A stretch of 44,496 nt of DNA from Candidatus Omnitrophota bacterium (GCA_030691585.1 JAUYEC010000145.1:1-44496), one strand, 5' to 3'; shown: positions 29,159 to 36,699, counted from the first letter of the stretch. The notes: a model not told the origin generated them from the sequence alone. Numbers and translations are program-made.

Positions 29159-29962
29159 ATGCCCGAATTGCCTGAAGTAGAGACTGTAAAGCGTGAACTT
29201 GAGGCTGCGGTCCTGGGGAAAAAGATCGTGGAGGTGCGCGTATTTGACTCCAGGGTGATCCGTTTTCCGTCCGCGGCTGAATTCAAAAAAGGGTTAACCG
29301 GCGCCGTCATAAAAAATATCTTACGCAAGGCAAAAGTTTTGATCCTGGAGCTGACAAATTCAAAATCATTGGTGGTCCATTTAAAGATGACCGGCCAGCT
29401 GGTCTATCCCGGAGCAGCCGGCAAGGCAAGCAGGGTGAGTTTTTATTTTTCCGACGGCAAGATCCTGGATTTTAACGACCAGAGGTTATTTGCGGAGTTG
29501 CGCCTGATGGAGCGCTGGCAGGACCTGGAATTTATCCGGAATCTCGGGCCGGAGCCGTTTGAGATCGGCCCAGAGCAATTCAGAGAGATGCTGGGTAAGA
29601 AAAAGACTAAGATCAAACCGTTGTTAATGGATCAGGCTTTTATCTCCGGCGTCGGCAATCTTTATGCGGCAGAAGCGCTTTTTGGCGCGGGCATCGATCC
29701 GCGCCGGCCGGCGGATAGCCTGACCGCCAAAGAGAGCGCGGTTCTTCTTAAGGAGATAAAGGATATTCTGAATAAGGCCATCGAGCATAAAGGTTCGTCG
29801 GTGGACCAGTATGTGCAATTGTCCGGGGAACCCGGAGGATATGCGAAATACCATAAGGTTTATGACAGAGTGGGTAAGCCGTGTTTAGTCTGTAAAACGC
29901 CCATTCAGAGGATCGCGCTCGGGGGCAGGGGCACCTATTTTTGCCCGAAGTGCCAGAGGTAG
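29159..29962 (+). CDS. mutM: Formamidopyrimidine-DNA glycosylase
   Basis: A bifunctional DNA glycosylase/AP lyase that removes 8-oxoguanine and FaPy lesions. The product is 267 residues. MPELPEVETV gives the catalytic proline P2 and E3 after Met removal, and HLKMTGQL carries the conserved beta-hairpin lysine. LLMDQAFISGVGNLYAAEALF is the helix-two-turn-helix region. The C-terminal zinc finger is complete, with CLVCKTPI and later FCPKCQR. AAAGGAG is well spaced before the ATG. It is the second DNA-repair gene in the pyr cluster, after the EndoQ homologue. Confidence 0.96.
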   Translation: MPELPEVETVKRELEAAVLGKKIVEVRVFDSRVIRFPSAAEFKKGLTGAVIKNILRKAKVLILELTNSKSLVVHLKMTGQLVYPGAAGKASRVSFYFSDGKILDFNDQRLFAELRLMERWQDLEFIRNLGPEPFEIGPEQFREMLGKKKTKIKPLLMDQAFISGVGNLYAAEALFGAGIDPRRPADSLTAKESAVLLKEIKDILNKAIEHKGSSVDQYVQLSGEPGGYAKYHKVYDRVGKPCLVCKTPIQRIALGGRGTYFCPKCQR

Positions 29963-29965
29963 AAT

Positions 29966-30652
29966 ATGAAGAAACGCATCAAGACTAACGGTTTCATAAT
30001 TTTTTTTAGCGTTGTGCTGATCGCGTTGTTCCCGGATAAGTTCCTGCGTTTTGCTCCGGGCCGGCTGGATAGCTTGTTAAGCTTATTGGGCTTGGCACTT
30101 TTGTTTTGCGGGATGCTCTTGAGGATCTCCGGCCGCGGGTATAAATCGGAACAGTCCGCGGGCGGTATCTTTTTAGTGCGGGGCGGGCCTTACGCCTTAG
30201 TCAGAAACCCGATGTACCTGGGTATTCTTTTGATCGGCGCCGGAGTTATATTGAGTTGTTTTAAATGGTGGCTGTTGTTGATCTTTCTGATCGTGCTGGT
30301 CGCACGCTACCTTACCCTGGTTTTTAAGGAAGAAAAATTATTGCTCTCGGCGTTTGGACAGGAGTATGCCAAGTATTGCATTAAGACTCCGCGGCTTTTC
30401 CCGCGGCCGCAAGACCTGCTTAAAAAGGACATAAGCTTTTACCTACCCCTGAAATTAAAATGGGTCAAAAAAGAGGCGAACAGCATGATCCCGATCATTT
30501 CGGTAGTGTTTGCCTTAAGGCTCTGGGCGGGATTTAAGTCCGGGGAGTGGGTCATTTTTATCCCGCAGCTTATCGGCATGCTCGGGATGGTTATATTTTT
30601 TGCCGTCTTGACAATGTCCCTGTCTAAAAAAGAAACTGTAGGGACAGCATAA
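29966..30652 (+). CDS. Isoprenylcysteine carboxyl methyltransferase (ICMT)-family membrane protein
   Basis: A 228-residue multi-spanning membrane protein. It has hydrophobic segments near residues 8-25, 36-53, 85-118, 172-190 and 200-218. The ICMT/PEMT signature is present: GGPYALVRNPMYLG at about 73-86, then KEEKLLLSAFGQEYAKYC. Such bacterial proteins are SAM-dependent methyltransferases whose substrates are mostly unknown. It starts three bases after mutM. Its last codons (reading VGTA) and the stop codon come from a palindromic repeat at 30637-30667, so the original end was probably different. The family is clear, the substrate not. Confidence 0.82.
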   Translation: MKKRIKTNGFIIFFSVVLIALFPDKFLRFAPGRLDSLLSLLGLALLFCGMLLRISGRGYKSEQSAGGIFLVRGGPYALVRNPMYLGILLIGAGVILSCFKWWLLLIFLIVLVARYLTLVFKEEKLLLSAFGQEYAKYCIKTPRLFPRPQDLLKKDISFYLPLKLKWVKKEANSMIPIISVVFALRLWAGFKSGEWVIFIPQLIGMLGMVIFFAVLTMSLSKKETVGTA

Positions 30653-30667
30653 TATGCTGTCCCTACA
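30637..30667. repeat. Palindrome supplying the stop of the ICMT-like gene
   Basis: TGTAGGGACAGCATA-a-TATGCTGTCCCTACA, perfect. The upstream frame reads GTA GGG ACA GCA TAA inside it, so the repeat sets the end of the protein. It also abuts the start of pyrK. Confidence 0.92.
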
Positions 30668-30682
30668 TATTTGATTGAATAT

Positions 30683-31606
30683 ATGAAGATACTGCAGTGT
30701 AAAGCAAAGATTGTCAGCAGCCGCCGCATCCAGGGCGATTATTACAAAATCGTCCTGGCTTCCCCGGAGATCGCAGCTGGCGCTTTGCCCGGGCAATTTA
30801 TCAGCGTAAAAATTGACGGAGATTATCAGCCGTTATTAAGAAGGCCGTTTAGTATCCATCGCGCCAACAAAAGGGAGTTAGAGATCCTTTATGCCGTTGT
30901 GGGCGAGGGCACGCGGCTCCTGTCGCAGAAAAAACCCGGGAAGCATCTGGATGTTATCGGCCCGCTGGGGAATGGTTTTGATTACGAACGACCCCTCGAC
31001 GTTGCTCGGGGCAGGCGATCGACCCCTCGACGTTGCTCGGGGCAGGCGAATGACGGCCGACTGATTTTAGTCGCCGGGGGAATGGGTGTTGCGCCGCTTT
31101 TATTCTTGGCGGAGCAGTTGGTTTGTCGTCCGTCGTCCGTCGTCCGTAAAAATATCTTAGTTTTATTGGGCGCGAAAAATAAAAAAGAAGTTTTATGCGT
31201 AAAAGAATTTAAGAAATTGGGTTGCGAAGTCAAAATCTCTACTGACAACGGCTCAATGGGTTTCAAGGGTAAGGTTACGGATTTATTAAAGATTTTACTA
31301 ACGACGAACGACCCCTCGACTTGGTTCGACTTTGCTCACCACGGGTCGCTCGGGGCAGGCGAACGACCCCTCGACGTTACTCGGGGCAGGCGAACGACGA
31401 TTTACGCCTGCGGCCCGCGCCCGATGCTTCGCGCGATCAGCCATATTTCTTTAAAATACAATATTCCCGCGCAGATTTCCTTAGAAGAACATATGAGTTG
31501 CGCCATCGGAGCCTGCATGGGCTGCGTAGTGGGTACATTACAAGGGTTTAAGCGGGTCTGTAAAGAAGGGCCGGTTTTTGCGGCAGATGAAATTATATTT
31601 TGGTAG
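30683..31606 (+). CDS. pyrK: Dihydroorotate dehydrogenase electron-transfer subunit with repeat insertions
   Basis: The FAD/[2Fe-2S] subunit that passes electrons from dihydroorotate dehydrogenase 1B (PyrD) to NAD. PGQFISVKI and LLRRPFSIHR (FAD-binding) lie in the N-terminal half, and LVAGGMGVAPLLFLAEQL and YACGPRPML in the NAD half. The C-terminal cysteines SCAIGACMGC...RVC bind the iron-sulfur cluster. The 307-residue protein is longer than usual because three low-complexity, repeat-encoded stretches are inserted in frame: after GNGFD (about 26 residues), after AEQL (about 9) and after LLKILL (about 32). Each falls between core strands, so function may be kept. ATG 30683 gives MKILQCKAKIV; the in-frame TTG 30671 is less likely. 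Confidence 0.92.
   Translation: MKILQCKAKIVSSRRIQGDYYKIVLASPEIAAGALPGQFISVKIDGDYQPLLRRPFSIHRANKRELEILYAVVGEGTRLLSQKKPGKHLDVIGPLGNGFDYERPLDVARGRRSTPRRCSGQANDGRLILVAGGMGVAPLLFLAEQLVCRPSSVVRKNILVLLGAKNKKEVLCVKEFKKLGCEVKISTDNGSMGFKGKVTDLLKILLTTNDPSTWFDFAHHGSLGAGERPLDVTRGRRTTIYACGPRPMLRAISHISLKYNIPAQISLEEHMSCAIGACMGCVVGTLQGFKRVCKEGPVFAADEIIFW
30989..31049. repeat. In-frame tandem repeat insertion in pyrK (insert 1)
   Basis: Two 30-base copies (30989-31018 and 31020-31049) beginning CGACCCCTCGACGTTGCTCG, one base apart. They encode ERPLDVARGRRSTPRRCSGQ in two different frames. This is a second repeat family, distinct from the TGTAGGG palindromes. Confidence 0.85.
31126..31146. repeat. Three 7-bp tandem repeats in pyrK (insert 2)
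   Basis: TCGTCCG three times in a row, 21 bases, so the frame is kept. They are read as part of CRPSSVVR. Confidence 0.85.
31301..31400. repeat. In-frame repeat insertion in pyrK (insert 3)
   Basis: Contains one long element (CCCTCGACTTGGTTCGAC ... GGGTCGCTCGGGG) and one short element like those of insert 1. Together they encode about 32 residues. The long element also forms the 5' end of pyrF at 32957-33035. Confidence 0.82.
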
Positions 31607-31646
31607 CACCCGGCCATATCGGATTGGCCGGTGTGCCCTTGTGGGC
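31607..31646 (+). promoter_or_regulatory. Two adjacent hairpins before the TauE/SafE-like gene
   Basis: CCGGCCA (31610-31616) pairs with TGGCCGG (31625-31631), and GCCC-TTGT-GGGC follows at 31635-31646, just before the Shine-Dalgarno AGGAGG (31648-31653). No T-tract is present. They could be an RNA control element or a processing site; no known riboswitch is recognised. Confidence 0.4.
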
Positions 31647-31657
31647 TAGGAGGGACG

Positions 31658-32017
31658 ATGAACCCATTAATCTTTATCGGCATTGGTTTAGCGGCAGGGG
31701 TCCTCGGCGGAATGTTCGGCATCGGGGGCGCATCGATCAGTATCCCGGCGTTGATATATGTGGCTGGCTTTAGCCAGCACATGGCGCAGGGTACGCTTTT
31801 GGCTGCGATGGTCCCGCCTATCGGCTTATTGGCGGCTTTGCGCTACTGGCAGGCAGGCAATGTAAATATCAAGGTAGCCTTGATGATCTGCCTGGGTTTT
31901 TTTGTCGGCGGTTATTTCGGAGCCAGCCTGGCACAACAGATTTCGGAGCCGGTCATGAAAAAGATGTTTGGCGGGCTGCTTTTTCTGGTATCATTATATA
32001 TGATCTTCGGCAAATAG
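31658..32017 (+). CDS. Small TauE/SafE-family membrane protein
   Basis: A 119-residue membrane protein with about four hydrophobic segments. The family's N-terminal pattern GIGLAAGVLGGMFGIGGASISIPALIY is visible at about 7-33, with a second conserved part LICLGFFVGGYFGASLAQQI near 76-95. Full-length TauE/SafE transporters have about 250 residues in two such halves, so this is a half-size form that would have to dimerise. Family members export sulfite or sulfonates or move other anions. The substrate here is unknown, and the pyr operon setting does not settle it. AGGAGG at 31648 fixes the ATG at 31658. It ends seven bases before pyrD. Confidence 0.8.
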   Translation: MNPLIFIGIGLAAGVLGGMFGIGGASISIPALIYVAGFSQHMAQGTLLAAMVPPIGLLAALRYWQAGNVNIKVALMICLGFFVGGYFGASLAQQISEPVMKKMFGGLLFLVSLYMIFGK

Positions 32018-32024
32018 AGGATAG

Positions 32025-32954
32025 ATGAGTCCAAGACTGAACATAAAAATAGGAAGATTAGAATTAAAAAATCCGGTGATGGTGGCCTCCGGGACTTTTG
32101 GCTACGGCGAGGAATTCAAGGGCCTTCTGGATTTAAAAAAGTTGGGCGCTATAGTCACCAAGACGATTACTCTAAATCCCCGCCAAGGAAATCCTGCGCC
32201 CCGCACCTGTGAAACGCCCGCCGGCATGCTTAATTCCATCGGCCTGGAAAATCCCGGCTTAGAAAAATTTATTACGGAAAAACTTCCGGTATTAAATAAA
32301 ACCGGCGTGCCGGTCATTGTCAGTATTGCCTCGGAAGGCGGCAGGGAGGAATTTGTGGAATTGGCTGCCGGGCTTGATCGCCTAAAAGAAGTGGCGGCAG
32401 TGGAATTGAATATATCCTGTCCTAACATTATCCATGGCAATAAAGCGCGGGCAAAGCTGATCGCGCAGGACGCCCAAGCGACTTATGAAACAGTAAAGGC
32501 AGTGCGCAAGGTCACGCGGAAAACCTTGATCACCAAGCTTTCTCCGAATGTTACGGACATTAGCGAGATCGCCCTTGCTGCTGAGCGCGGCGGCAGTGAC
32601 GCGCTTTCTTTGATCAATACCCTGGTGGGGATGAGTATTGATGTGAAAACCAGAAAGCCGAAGATCGCGGTAGCCACCGGCGGATTAAGCGGCCCGGCAG
32701 TGCGGCCGATTGCGGTCCGGATGGTCTGGGAAGTCTATAAACAAGTTAAAATTCCCATTATCGGCATGGGTGGTATAATGGATACAGCTTCTGCTCTGGA
32801 GTTTATCCTGGCCGGAGCAAGTGCTATCAGCGTGGGCACGGCTAATTTTGTCAACCCTAAAGCGGCCATAGAAATCATTGCCGGTATCAAAGAATATTTG
32901 ATCAAAAATAAGATTAGCGACATCCGCAGGCTTATCGGTAGCCTTAAAATATGA
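32025..32954 (+). CDS. pyrD: Dihydroorotate dehydrogenase, class 1B catalytic subunit
   Basis: It oxidises dihydroorotate to orotate with FMN and passes the electrons to PyrK. The 309-residue product has NPVMVASGTFGYG, LNSIGLENPG, and ELNISCPN with the catalytic base C132 (cysteine, the class 1 feature). ITKLSPNV, GGLSGPAVRPIA and GMGGI near the end bind the FMN phosphate. The nearby pyrK confirms class 1B (NAD-linked). Its stop overlaps the pyrF ATG (ATGA), so the two are coupled. Confidence 0.96.
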   Translation: MSPRLNIKIGRLELKNPVMVASGTFGYGEEFKGLLDLKKLGAIVTKTITLNPRQGNPAPRTCETPAGMLNSIGLENPGLEKFITEKLPVLNKTGVPVIVSIASEGGREEFVELAAGLDRLKEVAAVELNISCPNIIHGNKARAKLIAQDAQATYETVKAVRKVTRKTLITKLSPNVTDISEIALAAERGGSDALSLINTLVGMSIDVKTRKPKIAVATGGLSGPAVRPIAVRMVWEVYKQVKIPIIGMGGIMDTASALEFILAGASAISVGTANFVNPKAAIEIIAGIKEYLIKNKISDIRRLIGSLKI

Positions 32955-33742
32955 AACGAACGACGAACGACCCCTCGACTTGGTTCGACTCCGCTCACCA
33001 CAGGTCGCTCGGGGTAAACGCACGACGAACGACGGAGCTTATTCTCGCCCTGGACGTGCCTACTCATGCGCAGGCAATGCGCCTGGTCAAACTGCTCTAT
33101 CCTAAGGTAAGGATTTTTAAGGTTGGCCTGCAGCTTTATACTGCCTGCGGGCCGAAGATCGTCGCGGATATCCGCAGGGCCGGCGCCGAGGTTTTTCTGG
33201 ACCTGAAGTTTAATGATATTCCTAATACCATGGCTAGCGCTGCTATCGAAGCGGTTAAACATAAAGCGGCGATGTTTACCGTGCATACGCTCTCCGGGCC
33301 GGAGGCACTTAAAGAGGTGGCAAAGGTCACCAAAGGTACCGGGACAAAAGCTTTGGGTGTGACCATCTTGACCAGCATCTGCGCGCATTTTTTAAAAGAC
33401 CTGAAGATCCAGCGCTCGCTTTCTCAGGAGGTCCTGTATTTAGCGCAGATGGCTAAGCGCTGCGGCTTAGACGGCGTGGTCTGTTCTGTCAATGAAGCGG
33501 CGCTGTTACGGCGCAAGATCAAAGGCAAATTTATTATCGTGACCCCCGGCATAAGGCCGGATGCGGCGGCGTGCGACGACCAGAAGAGGGCCGCTACTAT
33601 AAGCCAGGCCCTGGAAGCCGGAAGTGATTATCTCGTTGTTGGCCGGCCGATATTGGACGCGTCCGATCCCCTGAAAGCGGCGCAGAATTTTATTCGTCTT
33701 TGTAGGGGCGGGTTTGAAACCCGCCCCTACAGAAGATATTGA
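32951..33742 (+). CDS. pyrF: Orotidine-5'-phosphate decarboxylase with repeat-encoded ends
   Basis: It decarboxylates OMP to UMP, the last step of the pathway. The catalytic DLKFNDIPNT is at 84-93, with D84, K86 and D89 in the DxKxxD arrangement. LILALDVP starts the barrel, and TPGIRPD and YLVVGRPI end it. Two oddities stand out. Residues 3-29 (TTNDPSTWFDSAHHRSLGVN...) are encoded by a repeat that also occurs in pyrK. I see no ATG, GTG or TTG between 32951 and LILALD, so this peptide must be translated. The last residues CRGGFETRPYRRY come from a TGTAGGGG palindrome. The enzyme core is intact. Confidence 0.94.
   Translation: MKRTTNDPSTWFDSAHHRSLGVNARRTTELILALDVPTHAQAMRLVKLLYPKVRIFKVGLQLYTACGPKIVADIRRAGAEVFLDLKFNDIPNTMASAAIEAVKHKAAMFTVHTLSGPEALKEVAKVTKGTGTKALGVTILTSICAHFLKDLKIQRSLSQEVLYLAQMAKRCGLDGVVCSVNEAALLRRKIKGKFIIVTPGIRPDAAACDDQKRAATISQALEAGSDYLVVGRPILDASDPLKAAQNFIRLCRGGFETRPYRRY
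32957..33035. repeat. Repeat forming the 5' coding end of pyrF
   Basis: Flanked by ACGACGAACGAC-like sequence on both sides, with CCCTCGACTTGGTTCGACTC and CACAGGTCGCTCGGGG inside. It is a close relative of the long element in pyrK insert 3. Confidence 0.82.
33701..33731. repeat. Palindrome forming the 3' coding end of pyrF
   Basis: TGTAGGGGCGGGTTT-g-AAACCCGCCCCTACA, perfect, read as CRGGFETRPY. The pyrF stop follows 9 bases later. Confidence 0.92.
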
Positions 33743-33756
33743 TACAGGAGAGTAAG

Positions 33757-34365
33757 ATGACACAGGATATCAAAGAGCTGATCGAAAAAATAAACCGGGA
33801 AGGCTTACAGGCGGCCGAAGAGAATGCCCGCGGCATCGAGCAGGCGGCAAAAGAAGAAGCAGCGCTCATCCTGGAAAAGGCAAAAAAAGAAACGGAAAAA
33901 TTGATCGCTGAAGCCAGGGAAAGTATCCGCTTGATGGAAGAAAAGCAGCAGGCGCTTCTGGCCCAGGCCGGCCGCGACCTTTTGCTTTCTTTGCGCGCCT
34001 CAATAAATGCCATGCTTAATAAAATCGTTGTTGAACGGATCCGGGATGCCCTTACTCCGCAGGAGCTGGCAACTTTAATCGTGAAGCTGGCCAAGCACGT
34101 CTGCGCCGACCATAAAGATGAAGTGGAAATTACTTTAAAAAAAGAAGATTACCAGGCGCTGGAGCATCATTTTCTCTCCGCGCTTAAAGAAGAAATAAAG
34201 AAGGGCATAACTTTAAAGCCGTCCCCTTATGTCCTGGGAGGTTTTTACATCAGCTTTGACGCCGGAAAGTCGCAGTTTGATTTTAGCGACAGCGCCCTGG
34301 CTGAATATATCGGGACTTATCTTAAGCCGAAACTTGCTGAAATACTAAATCCGGAGTCAAAATAA
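33757..34365 (+). CDS. atpE: V-type ATP synthase/ATPase subunit E
   Basis: Peripheral-stalk subunit of the V/A-type ATPase. The 202-residue product has a long charged coiled coil at about 1-80 (Glu, Lys and Ala rich: QAAEENARGIEQAAKEEAAL, EKAKKETEKLIAEARES) and a globular C-terminal half. DDEVEIT-like strands and GITLKPSPYVLGGFYISFD are typical of the E-subunit C-terminus. It is the first gene of the V-ATPase set, 14 bases after pyrF. CAGGAG before ATG 33757 supports this start rather than the in-frame ATT/ATG upstream. With no terminator between them, read-through from the pyr operon is possible. The symbol follows V-type naming. Confidence 0.88.
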   Translation: MTQDIKELIEKINREGLQAAEENARGIEQAAKEEAALILEKAKKETEKLIAEARESIRLMEEKQQALLAQAGRDLLLSLRASINAMLNKIVVERIRDALTPQELATLIVKLAKHVCADHKDEVEITLKKEDYQALEHHFLSALKEEIKKGITLKPSPYVLGGFYISFDAGKSQFDFSDSALAEYIGTYLKPKLAEILNPESK

Positions 34366-34403
34366 TATATTGTTCGAGCGGGGTCGTCGTTTAGCCCCTT
34401 GTT

Positions 34404-34434
34404 TGTAGGGGCGGGTTTGAAACCCGCCCCTACA
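34404..34434. repeat. Palindrome between subunit E and the DUF2764 gene
   Basis: TGTAGGGGCGGGTTT-g-AAACCCGCCCCTACA, perfect, 39 bases after the subunit E stop. Confidence 0.9.
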
Positions 34435-34451
34435 TAGCTGAGGTAAGAACT

Positions 34452-34985
34452 ATGGCGCAATTCTACGTTTACTTTATCTCCAGCTTGCCGATGTTGCATT
34501 ACGGCATGCGCCCGCCTTTTACTTTTGAGAGATTTCTGGAGAGCGCGGGAACCTTGATCGGCGAGAAGGACCGCGTTTTTTTAGAAAATCTTCCGGCGCA
34601 TATTGACGAATACGGCCCGAAGGTTGCCAACAGCACCGTAAAGGCGTGGCTTGATTTTGATACTGCCTTACGCAATGAGCTGGCAAGAATTCGCGGCCAC
34701 AGCAAAAAAATAGAAGCGGTGAAATTCCTGCGGCCTGTTACGGTGCATGCCGCGGACATCGCCTTTGTTGCCGCCTCCGCGCACCGCCATCCGCATATCC
34801 TTGAGGCTGAGGGCATATTGGATGCGGCGCGCTGGGCAAAGCTTGATGAATTAAATTTCGGTCATTACTTTGACCTGGACGCCCTGATCATATACGCCTA
34901 TAAATTGAAGATTTTGGAACGTTGGGACAAGATCAACACAGCGGACAAAGAAGGGCTTTTAGAAAATGCAGAAGCGCACGGGTAA
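34452..34985 (+). CDS. DUF2764-family protein of the V-ATPase operon
   Basis: A 177-residue soluble protein. It starts with AQFYVYFISSLPMLHYGMRPPFT and ends with LDALIIYAYKLKILERWDKI, both characteristic of the DUF2764 proteins. These are found between E and A in chlamydial, spirochaete and Bacteroidetes V-ATPase operons. It has been proposed to take the place of the missing C subunit (central rotor/shaft cap). The operon here also lacks recognisable C and F genes, which fits that idea. It overlaps subunit A by 20 bases. The family call is good, the role inferred from position. Confidence 0.8.
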   Translation: MAQFYVYFISSLPMLHYGMRPPFTFERFLESAGTLIGEKDRVFLENLPAHIDEYGPKVANSTVKAWLDFDTALRNELARIRGHSKKIEAVKFLRPVTVHAADIAFVAASAHRHPHILEAEGILDAARWAKLDELNFGHYFDLDALIIYAYKLKILERWDKINTADKEGLLENAEAHG

Positions 34986-36699
34986 GATCGTTAAAATAAT
35001 CGGCAATATGGTCACGGCGAGTTTTGATACTTACGTGATCCAGAATGAGGTGGGTTTTATTGTCCGGGGCGGCCTGCGCCTTAAGGCGGAGGTTATCCGC
35101 GTGCGCGGAGGGTGCGCCGAGCTGCAGGTTTTTGAAACCACCCGCGGCCTCAAAATCGCAGATGAAATAGAATTTACCGGCGAGCTCCTTTGCGCCGAAC
35201 TTGGGCCGGGGCTCCTGGGGCAGATCTTTGACGGCCTGCAGAACCCGCTTCCTGTTATGGCCCAGAAATGCGGTTTTTTCCTCAAGCCCGGAGAATACTT
35301 TAAACCTCTTGATGAAAACGCTCATTGGGGATTCACCCCTTTGGTTAAAATCGGGGATCAGCTGAAGCCGGGAGGGAGATTGGGTTTTGTTCCGGAAAAG
35401 ATCTTCAGGCATTTTATTATGGCCCCGTTCGGATTGAGCGGAGTTCTTGAAGTGGTAAATATTGCCGCCCCCGGAAATTATACCTTAAAAGACAGGATCG
35501 CCCAGCTTAAAGACGATCAGGGCAGGATCCACGATGCCTTCATGAGCCAGGCCTGGCCGGTAAAAATTCCGATCGGATGTTACGAAGAAAAATTGATGCC
35601 GCATGAGCCGCTGGTGACTAAGATGCGGCTTATGGATTCGCTTTTTCCGGTGGCCCTGGGCGGGACCTATTGCATACCCGGGCCGTTTGGCGCGGGGAAA
35701 ACGGTCTTGCAGCAATTGACCTCGCGCCACGCGCAGGTGGATGTGGTGGTCATTGCCGCCTGCGGCGAGCGCGCCGGAGAAGTAGTAGAGACTTTAAAAA
35801 CCTTTCCTCATATTAACGATCCGCGCACCGGCAGGCCGTTAAGCGACCGCACGGTGATCATCTGTAATACCAGTTCCATGCCTGTGGCGGCCAGGGAATC
35901 CAGCGTCTATACGGCGGTGACCATCGCCGAATATTACCGCCAGATGGGCTTGCATGTTTTGCTCCTGGCGGATTCCACCAGCCGTTGGGCGCAGGCAATG
36001 CGCGAGATGTCCGGCAGGCTCGAGGAGATCCCCGGGGAAGAGGCGTTTCCCGCGTACCTCGAGAGCCGCATTGCTTCTTTCTATGAAAGGGCCGGGGTGG
36101 TGCGTTTATATGACGGGATGTTCGGCTCGGTGACTATCGGCGGAGCAGTCAGCCCCGCCGGAGGAAATTTTGACGAGCCGGTCACCCAGGCGACTTTAAA
36201 AGTGGTGGGGGCATTTCACGGGCTCTCGCGCGAGCGCTCGGACGCCAGGCGTTACCCGGCCATAGACCCGTTGATCAGTTGGAGCAAATACCGCGGCATT
36301 ATTGAGCCGGAGAAGATGTCTACGGCACATGCATATCTGCGCAAAAGTTTTGAAGTCTCGCAGATGATGAAAGTAGTCGGCGAAGAGGGGACGCCGCTTG
36401 CGGATTACCTGGACTATCTCAAGGGAGAGTTTTTTGATTCTGTTTATCTGCAGCAAAACGCCTTTGATGAGGTGGATGAGGCAACCGCCAGCGACAGGCA
36501 GGTCTATGTGTTTGATCTTATACACCGGATAATGGAGGCAGAATTTATTTTTAAGGACAGAGAAGAAGCCTTGCATTTTTTTCAGAGGCTCAGGCAGTTG
36601 TTCCGCGGCCTGAATTCCAATACCTGGGGATCGGAAGAATTCCGGCGCAGCGAATCCGAGATAAAAAAGGCCGCGGCAGAAAAAATAGGCGTAAGTTAA
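34966..36699 (+). CDS. atpA: V-type ATPase catalytic subunit A
   Basis: The nucleotide-hydrolysing subunit of the V1/A1 head. It has 577 residues. The P-loop GPFGAGKT is at 239-246 (K245). ACGERAGEVVETL carries the catalytic glutamate region, and LLLADSTSRWAQAMREMSGR and FPAYLESRIASFYERAG are typical of A subunits. The non-homologous insertion before the P-loop, which separates A from F1-beta, is present. VRLYDGMFGSVTIGGAVSP follows. The gene sits in the usual order between DUF2764 and B, and starts inside the DUF2764 gene. The reaction may run as ATP synthesis or hydrolysis; sequence alone does not tell. Confidence 0.96.
   Translation: MQKRTGKIVKIIGNMVTASFDTYVIQNEVGFIVRGGLRLKAEVIRVRGGCAELQVFETTRGLKIADEIEFTGELLCAELGPGLLGQIFDGLQNPLPVMAQKCGFFLKPGEYFKPLDENAHWGFTPLVKIGDQLKPGGRLGFVPEKIFRHFIMAPFGLSGVLEVVNIAAPGNYTLKDRIAQLKDDQGRIHDAFMSQAWPVKIPIGCYEEKLMPHEPLVTKMRLMDSLFPVALGGTYCIPGPFGAGKTVLQQLTSRHAQVDVVVIAACGERAGEVVETLKTFPHINDPRTGRPLSDRTVIICNTSSMPVAARESSVYTAVTIAEYYRQMGLHVLLLADSTSRWAQAMREMSGRLEEIPGEEAFPAYLESRIASFYERAGVVRLYDGMFGSVTIGGAVSPAGGNFDEPVTQATLKVVGAFHGLSRERSDARRYPAIDPLISWSKYRGIIEPEKMSTAHAYLRKSFEVSQMMKVVGEEGTPLADYLDYLKGEFFDSVYLQQNAFDEVDEATASDRQVYVFDLIHRIMEAEFIFKDREEALHFFQRLRQLFRGLNSNTWGSEEFRRSESEIKKAAAEKIGVS

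Noticed and set aside
30989..31400. Intein in PyrK
   Set aside because: The insertions are short, repeat-encoded and lack splicing motifs or a terminal HN and Cys/Ser.
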